This document shows positions 27,034 through 37,371 of a stretch of 64,000 bases of DNA, one piece after another. Source of the stretch: Nocardiopsis sp. CNR-923. GTDB lineage: Bacteria; Actinomycetota; Actinomycetes; Streptosporangiales; Streptosporangiaceae. The stretch lies in contig NZ_MKKC01000070.1 in assembly GCF_001942255.1 (NCBI RefSeq), positions 1 to 64,000 on the forward strand, given 5' to 3'. Both the position numbers and the translations under genes were made by a program. The notes beneath the pieces were generated by a model, which worked only from the letters and a program-made list of their open reading frames with translations, searched no databases and was not told where the DNA came from. Numbering within the stretch: position 1 is the first letter of the stretch; the number at the start of each line of letters is the position of its first letter.

Positions 27034-29135
27034 GTGAGCATCGCGCTGTACCGCAAGTACCGTCCGGCGACGTTCGGTGAGGTGCGCGGACAGGAACACG
27101 TGACCGATCCGCTGCGCCAGGCGCTGCGCAGCGGCCGGATCAACCACGCCTACCTCTTCAGCGGACCGCGCGGCTGCGGCAAGACGACCAGCGCCCGCAT
27201 CCTGGCGCGCTCCCTGAACTGCGTCGAGGGGCCCACCCCCGACCCCTGCGGAACCTGTGACTCCTGCGTCGCCCTCGCGCCCGACGGCGGCGGCAGCATC
27301 GACGTCATCGAGATCGACGCCGCCTCCCACGGAGGTGTCGACGACGCTCGCGACCTGCGGGAACGCGCCTTCTTCGCCCCGGTCAGCTCGCGGTACAAGA
27401 TCTACATCATCGACGAGGCGCACATGGTGACCCGCGAGGGTTTCAACGCGCTGCTCAAGCTCGTCGAGGAACCCCCGCCGCACCTGAAGTTCGTCTTCGC
27501 CACGACCGAACCCGAGAAGGTCATCGGGACGATCCGGTCGCGCACCCACCACTACCCCTTCCGCCTCATCCCGCCGAGCACCCTCAAGGAGCTGTTCGAG
27601 GACCTGCTCAAGGAGGAGGGGATCCCCTACGACCCGGCCGCGCTGCCGCTGGTCGTGCGCGCCGCGCCGGATCCGCCCGTGACGGCCTGTCCGTGCTCGA
27701 CCAGCTGATCGCCGGTTCGGGCGAGGAGGGCATCACCCGCGAGGGCGCCGTCTCCCTGCTCGGCTACACCGACTCCAGCCTGCTCGGCGACATGGTCGAC
27801 GCGCTCGCGCCCGCGACGGCGCCGCCGCGTTCTCCCTCATCGACCGCGTCGTCGAGGGCGGCCACGATCCCCGCAGGTTCACGACCGATCTGCTGGAGCG
27901 CTTCCGCGACCTGGTCATCCTCGCCGCGGTCCCCGACGCCTGGACAAGGGGCTGATCAACGCCGATCCCGAGGCCGCCGAGCGGATGCGGGAACAGGCCG
28001 CCCGCCTGGGACCGGCCGAGCTCACCCGGGCCGCCGAGATCCTCAACCAGGGCTTGACCGACATGCGTGGCGCCACCGCTCCGCGTCTGCTCCTGGAACT
28101 CATGTGCTCGCGGGTCCTGCTGCCGGGCGCGGACGGGACCGAGAGCGTCGCCCTGCTGGCCCGCCTGGAGCAGATGGAGCGACGCGTCGCCTCGGGGGCC
28201 GCGGCCCCGCCCGCCACGCCGCCGGTTCCGCCCACTCCGTCCCCGGCGCGGCGGCCAGCACCCGCCACCTCCGCGCCCGCGCTGCACCCGCTCCGGTGGA
28301 CCGGCCCGCACCCGCGCCGGATCCCGCGCCCGAGCGCCCGACCGCGTCCGAACCCCCGCCGCGCGCAGCGACGGCGCCGGACGACTGGTCCGCGCCCCCG
28401 CGACGGGCGACCGCCGAACCCGCGTCCGCCCCGCAGCCCTCGCCGTCGTCCGGCGGATCGCTGGACCTGGGCCGAGTGCAGGGCGCCTGGAGCCAGATCC
28501 TGGAGGTGGTCAAGGGACGTCGGCGGTTCACCTGGATGGTCCTCACCGGCAGCGACGTGCGGCCGGTGGGTGTGGAGGGCAACACCATCCTGCTGGGCTT
28601 CAACCGGCCCAACGAGGCCAAGGGGTTCGCCAACAGCGGGAGCGACCAGGTGGTCGCCGACTCCGTCCAGCAGGTCCTCGGCGTCGAGGCGCGTGTGTCG
28701 GCCGCGGGGTCCGGGCAGGGCGGCCAACCGGCACGGCGCCCCGAGCCCGCGCCCCGGCCGGTCGAGCCCACCGGGTGGGAACCGCCCGCCCCTCAGGCAG
28801 CCCGCTCCGAGCCCGCGCGCCCGGACCCCGCCCCGGCTCCCGAACCGAGCCCTCCGGTCGGTCCGCCGCCGGACAGGATCGTCACCGGTCTCCAGGAGCC
28901 CCCGCCGGACCCCTTCGAGGACGCCTCGGCCGCGCCCCCGCCGGAGTTCGGCAACTCCGTCCCTGAGCGCGCGCGCGGACCGGAGCCCGTCCAGAAGGCC
29001 GACGCGAAGCCCGCCGACGGAGGATCTGCGGTGGCCGCCTCGGAGCACGCCTCGGGGGCCGGCGCCTCGCTCATCGAATCCGAGCTGGGCGGTCGCGTCA
29101 TCGAGGAGATCACGCACGAGGCTTCGGCCGACTGA
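27034..29135 (+). CDS. dnaX: DNA polymerase III subunit gamma/tau (several frame changes)
   Basis: Clamp-loader ATPase. GTG at 27034 behind AGGGGAG; starts VSIALYRKYRPATFGEVRGQ. Walker A GPRGCGKTT, zinc module CGTCDSC, DEAH-like IYIIDEAHMV and sensor EEPPPHLKFVFATTEPEKV are seen. After LVVRAA (about 27665) the gene continues in other frames: LDQLIAGSGEEGITREGAVS, then FSLIDRVVEGGHDPRRFTTD, then LDKGLINADPEAAERMREQA, then, past a Pro/Ala-rich linker, the C-terminal domain (GRVQGAWSQILEVVKGRRRF ... ESELGGRVIEEITHEASAD). About four one-base deletions explain this; expected about 701 residues. None sits in an A-rich slippery site, so programmed frameshifting is not indicated. Confidence 0.93.
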
Positions 29136-29140
29136 CCCAC

Positions 29141-29341
29141 CCGTCACCCTCCACCGCCCGGAAGCCGCTGCGCGGTGGGGCGGGCACCCTCAACCGAGGC
29201 CTGCGGCCACACCTCTCCCTTCCCGTCACCCTCCACCGCCCGGAAGCCGCTGCGCGGTGGGGCGGGGCACCCTCAACCGAGGCCTGCGGCCACACCTCTC
29301 CCTTCCCGTCACCCTCCACCGCCCGGAAGCCGCTGCGCGGG
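29141..29341. repeat. Tandem 82/83-bp repeat, two and a half copies
   Basis: Units start CCGTCACCCTCCACCGCCCG at 29141, 29223 and 29306; the first two copies differ by a single extra G, the third is partial (about 35 bp) and runs up to the TetR stop. Each full unit contains CCACCGC...GCGGTGG, able to form a 7-bp hairpin, and AGGCCTGCGGCC. It fills the space between convergent dnaX and the TetR gene and may act as a repeated terminator. Confidence 0.8.
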
Positions 29342-29345
29342 ACCC

Positions 29346-29960
29346 TCAGCGCGGACCGATAGCCCGCAACGCCGTGTCCAGGAGCTCGTCCACGTACGCG
29401 TGGGTGAGCGGCGCCGTGCGCATCAGCCACCGTCGCGTGATCGGGGCGGTGACCAGCTCCAGCGCGATGTCCAGGTCCAGATCGGGGTCGAGCTGTCCCG
29501 CCGCCCGCGCGGCGCGCAGCCGCTCCCGGAGGGCCTCGTCGTTCGGCCGTGTCAACCGTTCGGCCACGGTCGCGGCGAGCTCCGGGTCGTGCTGGATCTC
29601 GGCCGTGAACGCGCGCGCGACGCGGTCGGTCTCGGGAGAGGCGAACTCGTCGACCGTGGCGTGCAGTACCGTGCGCAGGTCGGCGGCCAGGTCACCGGTG
29701 TCCGGCAACGCGGAGCCAGGGACTCCGGTCATCCGTTCGAACACGTCGAGGACCACGACGGCCTTGGAGGGCCACCACCGGTAGATCGTCTGTTTGCCCA
29801 CCTTCGCCCTGGCGGCGATCGCGTCCATGGTCAGCTTCGCGTAGCCGACCTCGACGATGAGCTCCGCGGCGGCGTCGAGGATGGCGCGCCGCGCCCGCTC
29901 GCTGCGGCGTCGGGGGTCGGGCGCCCGCCTCTCCCTGGTCTCGTCCGTGGGGGTGTCCAT
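29346..29960 (-). CDS. TetR-family transcriptional regulator
   Basis: About 204 residues. The HTH is SERARRAILDAAAELIVEVG then YAKLTMDAIAARAKVGKQTI-YRWWPSKAVVV, a textbook TetR domain; the C-terminal ligand domain is of the TetR_C type with LDIALELVTAPITRRWLMRT. Start is ATG 29960 (a GTG at 29969 is also possible). A perfect palindrome lies 27-40 nt upstream, the likely autoregulatory operator, between this gene and the divergent DUF6243 gene. Target genes unknown; a related half-site occurs at the ABC-F promoter at 15.0 kb. Confidence 0.93.
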   Translation of the reverse strand: MDTPTDETRERRAPDPRRRSERARRAILDAAAELIVEVGYAKLTMDAIAARAKVGKQTIYRWWPSKAVVVLDVFERMTGVPGSALPDTGDLAADLRTVLHATVDEFASPETDRVARAFTAEIQHDPELAATVAERLTRPNDEALRERLRAARAAGQLDPDLDLDIALELVTAPITRRWLMRTAPLTHAYVDELLDTALRAIGPR

Positions 29961-29986
29961 GGTCTCCACGGTAGCCGCAGAAAAGA

Positions 29987-30000
29987 ACGAGACGTCTCGT
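29987..30000. promoter_or_regulatory. Palindromic TetR operator ACGAGACGTCTCGT
   Basis: Perfect 14-bp palindrome in the TetR/DUF6243 divergent spacer, with extended partial symmetry (AAGACGAGAC/GTCTCGTTCTT on the minus strand). Position and symmetry fit a TetR-family autoregulator site. Confidence 0.6.
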
Positions 30001-30077
30001 CTTGATTCTGGTTACTCTCCTAGGGACCGAGTACGGAGGCGGGACCCCGTGTCCCGCAGTGAGGGAGAGGAGAGCCC

Positions 30078-30269
30078 ATGGCCAGGAACGGCGACAACCT
30101 GCTCGGGCTGGGCGGCCAGCGCAACACGGTCTCGCGCGGTGCGCTGCGCGGAGGGAAGAAGGGCGGTCCCACCGGCCCCAGCGCCCAGGCCCAGGACCAC
30201 AGGAGCGAACTCCTGCGCAAGCTCAAGGAGAAGAACGAGAAGGCGAAGGAGGACGGGGGCGGGGAGTGA
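30078..30269 (+). CDS. DUF6243-like small protein (63 aa)
   Basis: ATG at 30078 follows GAGGAGAGCC. The product MARNGDNLLGLGGQRNTVSR and C-terminal RSELLRKLKEKNEKAKED is small, basic and helical at its end; the NLLGxGGQR motif is what I recall from DUF6243 proteins of Streptomyces and relatives. Function unknown. It is divergent from the TetR gene and could be co-controlled by the shared operator. Confidence 0.75.
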   Translation: MARNGDNLLGLGGQRNTVSRGALRGGKKGGPTGPSAQAQDHRSELLRKLKEKNEKAKEDGGGE

Positions 30270-30297
30270 CCGCGGGCTCGCTGCCCCGTCCCCGTCC

Positions 30298-30329
30298 GTG
30301 ACCGCGCTCCCGGAGCGGCGCGCGGTCAC
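30298..30329. terminator. Convergent hairpin between DUF6243 and methyltransferase genes
   Basis: GTGACCGCGC (30298-30307) pairs with GCGCGGTCAC (30320-30329), 10 bp with a 12-nt loop; it overlaps the methyltransferase stop codon and probably terminates both genes. Confidence 0.5.
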
Positions 30330-31482
30330 ACCTGCCATCCCGGTCCGTCTGGCGCGTCCAACCACACCCGGTGCCCGCCCTCGGCGTCCACGAGGAGCCC
30401 GAACCGCTCCGGCTCCGGTCGGTTCATCCGCTCCCACTCCGCGAGGGCGTCCTCGAACTCGTCCCAGATGCTCCGCGGCCCGCCCTGCTCGATCATCCAC
30501 GAGGTGCCGTAGGGGTACACCCGCACCCACGACTCCCCCGCCTGGTCGCACACCCACACGCCCGAACCCGTGCCGATCCACCGGCGCCGCACCCGCCAGT
30601 CCGGCACCAACAGGGACAGCACGAACGCGGACGTGAACGCCGTCAGCGGCGCCAGCGGGTCGACCTGGGTGAGCCGGTACTCGTCTGGCTGCTGTCCGGA
30701 GTCCCGTACCGGCGGGACGGGCGGCCCCGGGACCCGCAGCGGGACGAACCCCACGCCGCCGTGGAAGGTCCCGTGCAGGGACCCGTCCTCCGCGCGCTCC
30801 AACCGGACGATCACCCCGGCCCCCTCCAGCAGGCCCCACGGGCAGACGACCAGCCCGCCTGGGCGCACCTGTCGCGCCCAGGCGGGGGGAAGGCGCCGCA
30901 CTCCGCAGGCGGACGTGATCCGGTCGTAGGGGGCTCGGGGCGGCCACGCCTCGTAGCCGTCCGCGTGCTTGACCTCTGGGGTGTAGCCCTCGGCGCGCAG
31001 GTCCCGCGCGCCGCCGCGGCGACCCGGGAGTCGATCTCCAGGCTGGTGACCGCGCGGTCGCCGAGGCGGTGGGCGAGCAGGGCCGTGTTCCAACCGGTCC
31101 CGGTTCCGACCTCCAGGACGTGCTGGCCGTTGGCGAGCTCGGCCAACTCCAGCATGCGCGCCAGCACCGTCGGGGCGGAACTGGAGGAGGAGGCCGACCT
31201 CCCCGGCCTCGACGGCTGTTCCCGAGCGTCGCGCTGCCGGGGAAGGTCCGCCTCCTCGAAGCGGGTGCCGATGGCGTTGTCGGTGTAGACGGCGGCGAGC
31301 CACAGCTCCGGGTTGGCGGTCGCGCTGAGCGGGGTCCCGCGCGGGGTCAGGGCACCGGATTCGGGGATGAAGCGGTGCCGGGGGACGGCACGGAAGGTGT
31401 CGATGAGCGCGGGATCGGTCAGTGTGCCGTCCGCGATCATCGCCTCGATCAGAGCCGCGTGGCGCTCCCTGGCGGTCAACAC
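30326..31482 (-). CDS. Protein-L-isoaspartate O-methyltransferase-like protein (one frame change)
   Basis: SAM-dependent methyltransferase of the PCMT family. N-terminal VPRHRFIPESGALTPRGTPL-type segment, SAM motif I VLEVGTGTGWNTALLAHRLG and ITSACGVRRLPPAWARQVRPGGLVV (motif with typical PCMT spacing), then a long C-terminal extension of about 150 residues (GSGVWVCDQAGESWVRVYPY etc.) seen in actinomycete homologues. GTG at 31482 has GGGGGA upstream. Frame switches near 31010, equal to one missing base; corrected length about 385. True repair of isoaspartate versus another methyl acceptor cannot be told. Confidence 0.85.
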
Positions 31483-31590
31483 GTCGTCCCCCGTGACTGT
31501 CGGTGATGCCGGTGGTGCCGTCGGGACACCAACGGGACGTTTGTGCCCCGCAGGGCGGTCTTTCAACCGACAGTGACGCAAGGGCTACTC

Positions 31591-31851
31591 TTAGCCCTCG
31601 GCTCCTCGCTGGTCAACGAACGGTCGCTCCCCGTGTCGCGGGTGGTCGACGTAGCCGTGGGGCCCCGACGCGTCGTGCGGCTGGGGCTCCCGGTCGGACG
31701 ACCACGGCACCCCGGTGGCGATCCGTTCGGCCAGGTCGGGCGCGGAGACGAAGGGGCGGTCGGCCGACACCAGGTCGGCGCCGCCCTCGCGGATCAGGCG
31801 CCCCGCGCTCTCGACGGTGGTCACCTCGTGCTCCACGGCGCTGTCGACCAG
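31591..31851 (-). pseudogene. Old yellow enzyme (alkene reductase) C-terminal remnant
   Basis: The segment ESAGRLIREGGADLVSADRP then FVSAPDLAERIATGVPW and GPHGYVDHPRHGE resembles the C-terminal phosphate-binding strand and tail of NemA-type alkene reductases (GADLVSxGRPFIANPDL...GYTDYP). The flavin-binding N-terminal three quarters are missing; sequence before 31851 is unrelated. Divergent from a degraded MerR regulator, a common pairing for such reductases, so this looks like a decayed stress-response locus. Confidence 0.6.
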
Positions 31852-32009
31852 CGTGGCCAGCGGGGGCGCGGGTCGTCCGGTACGGGTTCTCCCGAGGACG
31901 GCGTCGGTGGCCGTTCGCCACCCGGCCACCCCTGCATGGGACGAGGCTGGAATCCGCCGTCGACGCAGGATTCCAGGGCCCGTGGCGCACATCACCCGGT
32001 GGGGGTGTG

Positions 32010-32348
32010 ATGCGCCTCGGGGCGCTGGCCCGGTGCATGGGGGTCAGCCCCGGGGCGCTGCGGCAACGCGAAAGGCAGGGACTGCTGACGTTCACCCGAA
32101 CGCCCGGCGGGCACCGCGAGTACGGGCCGATCGCGCACGAGCGCGTCGCGACCTCGATCGACCAGCTCCAGCGAAGTCTCACGGTGCTCGACACGGTGAT
32201 CGACGGGGCCCGCCGCGACGATAGCCCGGAGTGGGCCGCGGCCGGGTCGGGGACGCCCCGCGGCGGAGGACGACCGGTTAGTCTCACAGCGAGAGCGACA
32301 CGACAAGCGAAGTCCCGCACCACGAGTGCGACGAGGAGGCGGCCGTGA
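32010..32348 (+). pseudogene. MerR-family regulator, internally deleted
   Basis: LGALARCMGVSPGALRQRER and QGLLTFTRTPGGHREYGP are the MerR wing-helix region, but only about 10 residues later the sequence resembles the dimerisation coil near the end of such proteins (SIDQLQRSLTVLDTVIDGAR). The usual intervening helices are missing, and the open frame then runs into the ybaB start in low-complexity sequence. Start ATG 32010 has no clear ribosome site. Probably non-functional. Confidence 0.6.
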
Positions 32349-32707
32349 ACCCTGGCGGAATGGACATGCAGGCCCTGCTCCAGCAGGCCCAGCAGATGCA
32401 GCAGCAGTTGGCCGAGGCGCAGCAGGCGCTCGACGAGGCCGAGGTCGAGGGGACGTCCGGTGGTGGCCTGGTCCAGGTCAGGCTGACCGGGCGTGGGCAG
32501 GTCGAGGACATCACCGTCGACCCCAAGGCCGTGGACCCGGACGACGTCGAGGAGACCGCCCAGACCATCGCCGATCTCGTGCTCGCGGCCATCCGCGACG
32601 CCGAAGCCCGGGTCGAGCGGCTCCAGCAGGAGAAGATGGGCCCGCTCGCCCAGGGCATGGGCGGGATGCCTGGGGGCGGCGGCATCCCCGGACTTCCGGG
32701 CCTGTAG
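32345..32707 (+). CDS. ybaB: YbaB/EbfC nucleoid-associated protein
   Basis: A 120-residue member of the YbaB/EbfC family of small DNA-binding dimers, usually located between dnaX and recR. GTG start at 32345; [20 protein letters not shown] begins a long helix, followed by [20 protein letters not shown] and [20 protein letters not shown] and a Gly/Met-rich tail. The gene order dnaX...ybaB-recR is kept although other genes are inserted after dnaX. Confidence 0.95.
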   Translation: MNPGGMDMQALLQQAQQMQQQLAEAQQALDEAEVEGTSGGGLVQVRLTGRGQVEDITVDPKAVDPDDVEETAQTIADLVLAAIRDAEARVERLQQEKMGPLAQGMGGMPGGGGIPGLPGL

Positions 32708-32992
32708 GCCGGACTCCTACGGGCCTCTGCCCGTGTTCGGGCGTCCGGGCGCCAGGTGTCCTCGACCTCTGCCACGTCTGAGGCCCCTTCCCCGGCAGCG
32801 GCCCGCCGCGTCGTGCCGGTTCCCGGCGGCGCCCGAACGCACCCCCACCCCCCCTGGACGGCCGCCCGCGGGCCACCAGAGGTCCCGGAGGGCGGCGCCG
32901 CCGTGTACGCGGCGGGTCGTCGCTCCGGATACGGTGGTCCTACGGGGTGACGGACCGCCCCCGAGAACGCGGTCCGACCGAGTGGGTAGGCG

Positions 32993-33592
32993 ATGTACGA
33001 AGGCGCGGTGCAGAATCTGATCGACGAGCTCGGGCGGCTGCCCGGCGTCGGTCCGAAAAGCGCGCAGCGTATCGCCTTCCACGTGCTGTCCGCGGAGAAC
33101 GCGGACGTCCGACGCCTCGCCAACGCGTTGGTCGAGGTCAAGGAGAAGGTGCGCTTCTGCTCCGTGTGCGGCAACGTCGCCGAGGAGGAGCAGTGCCGTA
33201 TCTGCCGTGACGCGCGCCGTGACAGCGCCGCCATCTGCGTCGTCGAGGAGTCCAAGGACGTCGTCGCCATCGAGCGCACCCGCGAGTTTCGCGGGCGCTA
33301 CCACGTGCTCGGCGGCGCGATCAGCCCCATCGAGGGCATCGGCCCCGACGACCTGCGCGTCAAGGAACTCATGACCCGTCTGGCGGACGGCCAGGTCACC
33401 GAACTGATCCTGGCGACCGACCCCAATCTGGAAGGGGAGGCCACCGCGACCTATCTGGCGCGGTTGGTCAAACCGATGGGTCTGAAGGTGACGCGCCTGG
33501 CCAGCGGCCTTCCGGTCGGGGGCGACCTCGAATACGCGGACGAGGTGACGCTGGGACGTGCCTTCGAGGGCCGTCGCAGCCTCGAGTTCTAG
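32993..33592 (+). CDS. recR: Recombination protein RecR
   Basis: A 199-residue gap-repair protein acting with RecO/RecF to load RecA. HhH region [20 protein letters not shown], zinc finger [16 protein letters not shown], Toprim domain ([19 protein letters not shown], GHxxG-like [13 protein letters not shown], and [16 protein letters not shown]) and C-terminal [20 protein letters not shown] are all canonical. ATG 32993; 285 bp after ybaB, so it may have its own promoter. Confidence 0.98.
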   Translation: MYEGAVQNLIDELGRLPGVGPKSAQRIAFHVLSAENADVRRLANALVEVKEKVRFCSVCGNVAEEEQCRICRDARRDSAAICVVEESKDVVAIERTREFRGRYHVLGGAISPIEGIGPDDLRVKELMTRLADGQVTELILATDPNLEGEATATYLARLVKPMGLKVTRLASGLPVGGDLEYADEVTLGRAFEGRRSLEF

Positions 33593-33773
33593 CTCACACT
33601 CTGCCGTAATCCGACCGAAACATGAGTAACCTCCGGTTCTCCGGGTAGCCCGAGTGCTGGCGTGTCAAGTCGCCGCGCCCTCCCGTCGCAGGTCGGACGG
33701 GGTTTGGCGAACGCGGCTGGCTACACTCCACATTGTCTGTTGACTTGATCCCAACTCCTCAGGAGCATCGATC

Positions 33774-35045
33774 GTGGCCCTAATCGTGCAGAAGTACGGT
33801 GGGTCTTCCGTGGCTGACGCGGAAGCCATCAAGCGAGTAGCCCAGCGGATCGTCGCTCAGAAAAAGGCGGGATATGACGTGGTCGTCGTCGTGTCTGCCA
33901 TGGGCGACACGACCGACGAGCTGCTGGACCTGGCCGAACAGGTCTCCCCGATGCCGCCGGCACGTGAGCTCGACATGCTCGTGACCGCGGGTGAGCGGAT
34001 GTCGATGGCCCTCGTCGCGATGGCCATCGAGAACCTGGGATACGAGGCCCGGTCCTTCACCGGTTCGCAGGCCGGTGTCATCACCACGTCGCTGCACGGT
34101 AACGCGAAGATCATCGACGTGACTCCGGGGCGGATCCAGGAGGCCGTGGACGAGGGCGCGATCTGCATCGTCGCCGGGTTCCAGGGCGTCTCCCAGGACA
34201 CCAAGGACATCACCTCCCTCGGGCGCGGCGGCTCCGACACCACGGCGGTCGCGCTGGCCGCGGCCCTGGAGGCCGACGCCTGCGAGATCTACAGCGACGT
34301 CGACGGAGTCTTCACCGCCGACCCGCGCATCGTCCCCTCCGCCCAGCGCATCCCGCAGGTCTCCTACGAGGAGATGCTGGAGATGGCCGCCTGCGGAACC
34401 AAGATCCTGCACCTGCGGTGCGTGGAGTACGCGCGGCGGTACAACATCCCCCTGCACGTGCGCTCGTCGTTCAGCCAGAAGCCCGGGACCTGGGTCGTCT
34501 CGGAAGTCGAGGAAAGCGAAGGCATGGAACAGCCGATCATCTCCGGGGTCTCCCACGACCGGAGCGAAGCCAAGATCACCGTCGTCGGCGTGCCGGACAA
34601 GGTGGGTGAGGCCGCCACGATCTTCCGGGCGCTCGCCGACGCCGAGATCAACATCGACATGATCGTGCAGAACGTGTCGGCGGTCTCCACCTCCCGTACC
34701 GACATCTCCTTCACCGTCCCGAAGGAGTCGGGCAAGATCGCCGTCTCCTCGCTGAAGAAGGTGCAGGACAAGGTCGGATTCGAGTCCCTGCGCTACGACG
34801 ACAAGATCGGCAAGGTCTCGCTGATCGGCGCCGGGATGCGTTCCTACCCCGGTGTCACCGCGCGGTTCTTCGACGCGGTGGCGGGCTCCGGCACCAACAT
34901 CGAGATGATCTCCACGTCGGAGATCCGCATCTCGGTCATCGTCGAGGAGTCCCAGATCGACGCGGCCGTGCAGGCCGCCCACAGTGAGTTCCAGCTCGAC
35001 GCCGAGCAGGTCGAGGCTGTCGTCTACGGAGGTACCGGCCGATGA
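33774..35045 (+). CDS. lysC: Aspartate kinase
   Basis: First step of the lysine/threonine/methionine/diaminopimelate pathway. The 423-residue product starts (GTG 33774) [20 protein letters not shown], with kinase motifs [20 protein letters not shown] and [18 protein letters not shown], then two ACT domains for allosteric control ([40 protein letters not shown]). An internal in-frame start for a beta subunit is common in actinobacteria but not evident by sequence alone. The stop overlaps the asd ATG (ATGA). Confidence 0.98.
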   Translation: MALIVQKYGGSSVADAEAIKRVAQRIVAQKKAGYDVVVVVSAMGDTTDELLDLAEQVSPMPPARELDMLVTAGERMSMALVAMAIENLGYEARSFTGSQAGVITTSLHGNAKIIDVTPGRIQEAVDEGAICIVAGFQGVSQDTKDITSLGRGGSDTTAVALAAALEADACEIYSDVDGVFTADPRIVPSAQRIPQVSYEEMLEMAACGTKILHLRCVEYARRYNIPLHVRSSFSQKPGTWVVSEVEESEGMEQPIISGVSHDRSEAKITVVGVPDKVGEAATIFRALADAEINIDMIVQNVSAVSTSRTDISFTVPKESGKIAVSSLKKVQDKVGFESLRYDDKIGKVSLIGAGMRSYPGVTARFFDAVAGSGTNIEMISTSEIRISVIVEESQIDAAVQAAHSEFQLDAEQVEAVVYGGTGR

Positions 35046-36100
35046 GCAACCGTCTTCCCACCCTGGCCGTCGTCGGGGCCACCGGCGCCGTCGGCACCGT
35101 CATGCTCGACATCCTCACCCAGCGCGAGAACGTCTGGGGCGAGATCCGTCTCATCGCGTCCGCGCGCAGCGCGGGCAAGGTGCTGAGGGTGCGCGGCGAG
35201 GACGTGGTCGTGCGGGCCCTGGAGCCCGAGGTCTTCGACGGCGTCGACGTGGCCATGTTCGACGTCCCGGACGAGGTGTCCAAGGAGTGGGCTCCGATCG
35301 CCGCCGCCCGCGGCGCGGTGGCCGTGGACAACTCCGGCGCCTTCCGGATGGACGCCGACGTCCCGCTCGTGGTGCCCGAGGTCAACGCGGACCAGGTCCG
35401 CAACCGCCCGCGTGGCATCATCAGCAACCCCAACTGCACCACGCTGTCGATGATCGTCGCGATCGGTGCGCTGCACCGCGCCTTCGGCGTCACCGACCTG
35501 GTGGTCGCCTCCTACCAGGCCGCCTCCGGCGCCGGCCAGGAGGGCATCGACACCCTGCGCGACCAGATGGCCAAGGTCAGCGCGGACCGCGGGATCGCCG
35601 AGAAGGCCGGCGACGTGCGCGCCTCCGTCGGCGAGTTGGGCCCGTTCCCGGCGCCGCTGGCCTACAACGTCGTGCCGTGGGCGGGTTCACTCAAGGAGGA
35701 CGGCTGGGCCTCGGAGGAGCTGAAGGTCCGCAACGAGTCCCGCAAGATCCTGGGCCTGCCCGACCTGCGCGTCTCCGCGACCTGTGTGCGCGTCCCGGTG
35801 ATCACGACCCACTCGCTGGCCGTGCACGCCACCTTCGCCGAGGAGGTCACCGCCGACGCCGCCCGCGAACTGCTCCGCTCTGCCGAGGGCGTCCTGGTCC
35901 AGGACGATCCGGGCAAGGGCGAGTTCCCGACTCCGGCCGACGTGGTGGGCACCGACCCGACCTGGGTCGGACGCATCCGCCGGTCGCTGGACGACCCGAA
36001 GTCCCTCGACCTGTTCCTGTGCGGGGACAACCTGCGCAAGGGCGCCGCGTTGAACACGGCGCAGATCGCCGAGGTCGTCGCCAGGGAGTTCACCGGCTGA
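35042..36100 (+). CDS. asd: Aspartate-semialdehyde dehydrogenase
   Basis: NADPH-dependent reduction of aspartyl-phosphate. The 352-residue product has [18 protein letters not shown], the active-site Cys motif [20 protein letters not shown], and [33 protein letters not shown]. Start ATG overlaps the lysC stop by 4 nt, so the two are co-translated in an ask-asd operon typical of actinobacteria. A strong terminator follows 98 nt later. Confidence 0.98.
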   Translation: MSNRLPTLAVVGATGAVGTVMLDILTQRENVWGEIRLIASARSAGKVLRVRGEDVVVRALEPEVFDGVDVAMFDVPDEVSKEWAPIAAARGAVAVDNSGAFRMDADVPLVVPEVNADQVRNRPRGIISNPNCTTLSMIVAIGALHRAFGVTDLVVASYQAASGAGQEGIDTLRDQMAKVSADRGIAEKAGDVRASVGELGPFPAPLAYNVVPWAGSLKEDGWASEELKVRNESRKILGLPDLRVSATCVRVPVITTHSLAVHATFAEEVTADAARELLRSAEGVLVQDDPGKGEFPTPADVVGTDPTWVGRIRRSLDDPKSLDLFLCGDNLRKGAALNTAQIAEVVAREFTG

Positions 36101-36197
36101 CGCTTCCGGTCCCGACGACGGCGGTGGCCCGCACCCGTGGGCGGATTCTAGGGGCCGTCGCGACACGGAAGGTCAGTGGCTCGTGTCGGGCAGGTTA

Positions 36198-36239
36198 GCG
36201 AGGCGCTCGGCTGGGGGGTATCCCAGCCGAGCGCCTCGC
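36198..36239. terminator. Bidirectional terminator between asd and the GntR/UTRA gene
   Basis: GCGAGGCGCTCGGCTGGG (36198-36215) pairs with CCCAGCCGAGCGCCTCGC (36222-36239), a perfect 18-bp stem with a 6-nt loop between convergent genes. Confidence 0.85.
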
Positions 36240-36284
36240 GTGTGCGTCCGTTGAGCTGAACGGCCACCGCGGTCGCGCCCGGGA

Positions 36285-37037
36285 TCAGCTTCGCCCGCGC
36301 GGATCGCCGGCGCGGCGCGGTCGGGCCAGGGACAGCTTGTAGAGGAGGCGGCACTGCTCCGCCGCGCCGATCAGGTCGGAGGTCTCCACGGGACGGCCGC
36401 TGCTGTAGTGCGTGCGTTCCACGACCAGCACGGACATGCCCGGAGCGGCCCTGAGGAGGGTGGCCTCCGCGTCGCGCAGGGACCGGACGCACACCTCCTC
36501 GACCACGCGGTCGACGGGGTGACCCGCGGCGCTGAGCCGGTCGAGCAACCCGAGGTCGGCCGCGGCGTCGAAGGGGGTGCGCAGTGTGCCCGCCGTGAGG
36601 GAGGCGGGCTCCCAGGACAGGTGGAGGGCGATGGGCACCCGCGCGGAGAGGCCGCGCTGCGTGGTCCGGTACACCGGGTCCCCGTCGCGCAGGCGCAGAC
36701 GGGAGCTCAGGGGGGACACGCAGGGCTCCTGCTCGGTGCCGATCCTCTCGCGGCTGAGCCGACCGAGCCCCGAACCGGAGGCGATGTCCGTGCGGCACAG
36801 CCGGAACACCTCGGGGACGTCGCGGACGAAGTAGCCCGAGCCCGGTCTGGCCTCGACCAGACCCTCGGTGACCAGGAGGCGGAGCGCGGTGCGGGAGATC
36901 TGTTCGCTGACGCGGTAGGTGCGTGCCAGCCTGGTGCGTGAGGGCAACCTGGTGCCGGGGGAGATCTCGCCGCGCAGGATCGGTTCGCGGAGTTGTTCGG
37001 CCAGCCAGAGGTACCGGGGCTGCCTGACCACGGTCAC
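36285..37037 (-). CDS. GntR-family regulator with UTRA ligand domain
   Basis: 250 residues from GTG 37037: winged helix YLWLAEQLREPILRGEISPG then TRLPSRTRLARTYRVSEQIS-RTALRLLVTEGLVEARPGSGYFVRDV, followed by a UTRA effector domain (PVYRTTQRGLSARVPIALHL, EEVCVRSLRDAEATLLRAAP and GMSVLVVERTHYSSGRPVE). HutC-type; effector unknown. Monocistronic, convergent with asd. Confidence 0.93.
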   Translation of the reverse strand: MTVVRQPRYLWLAEQLREPILRGEISPGTRLPSRTRLARTYRVSEQISRTALRLLVTEGLVEARPGSGYFVRDVPEVFRLCRTDIASGSGLGRLSRERIGTEQEPCVSPLSSRLRLRDGDPVYRTTQRGLSARVPIALHLSWEPASLTAGTLRTPFDAAADLGLLDRLSAAGHPVDRVVEEVCVRSLRDAEATLLRAAPGMSVLVVERTHYSSGRPVETSDLIGAAEQCRLLYKLSLARPRRAGDPRGRS

Positions 37038-37371
37038 CCGACCACGATCGCCGGACCCTCCGTGGTCGCATCCGCTCTGGGTTCCCAGGGGGGAACGGTG
37101 AGGCGGACGGGTGAGTGGGGACCCGCGTCGGGCCGGGTGGAGGGGGTGGACCTGCCAGTTCGCCGAAGCTCGCCCATGTGCCCAGTAAAGCAGTGGAAAG
37201 CGCAGGTGGGGACCGCTACCCGAAAGTAGTCGGTTCCGGACCGCCGGAGGGCATGGATTCGGAACGACGAAGTGCGCACGGGAAACGCCCGAAAGTCACG
37301 CAATGTAAGGAAGGAATCACGATCAGTCAATACCCTACGTGGGAGTGGCAGCACCGCATGTGGGGAGAGTC
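37038..37371. promoter_or_regulatory. Divergent upstream region of GntR/UTRA and PLDc_N genes
   Basis: 334 bp, no gene supported. AT-rich for this genome from 37195 to 37350, which should contain the promoter of the plus-strand membrane gene. No clear operator pair was found for the GntR protein, although CGAAAG repeats (37218, 37289) occur. Confidence 0.35.

Noticed and set aside
27665..27985. Programmed frameshift in dnaX (gamma/tau switch as in E. coli)
   Set aside because: No A-rich slippery heptamer or stem-loop context; at least four shifts occur, some deep in the tail, matching the missing-base pattern seen elsewhere.
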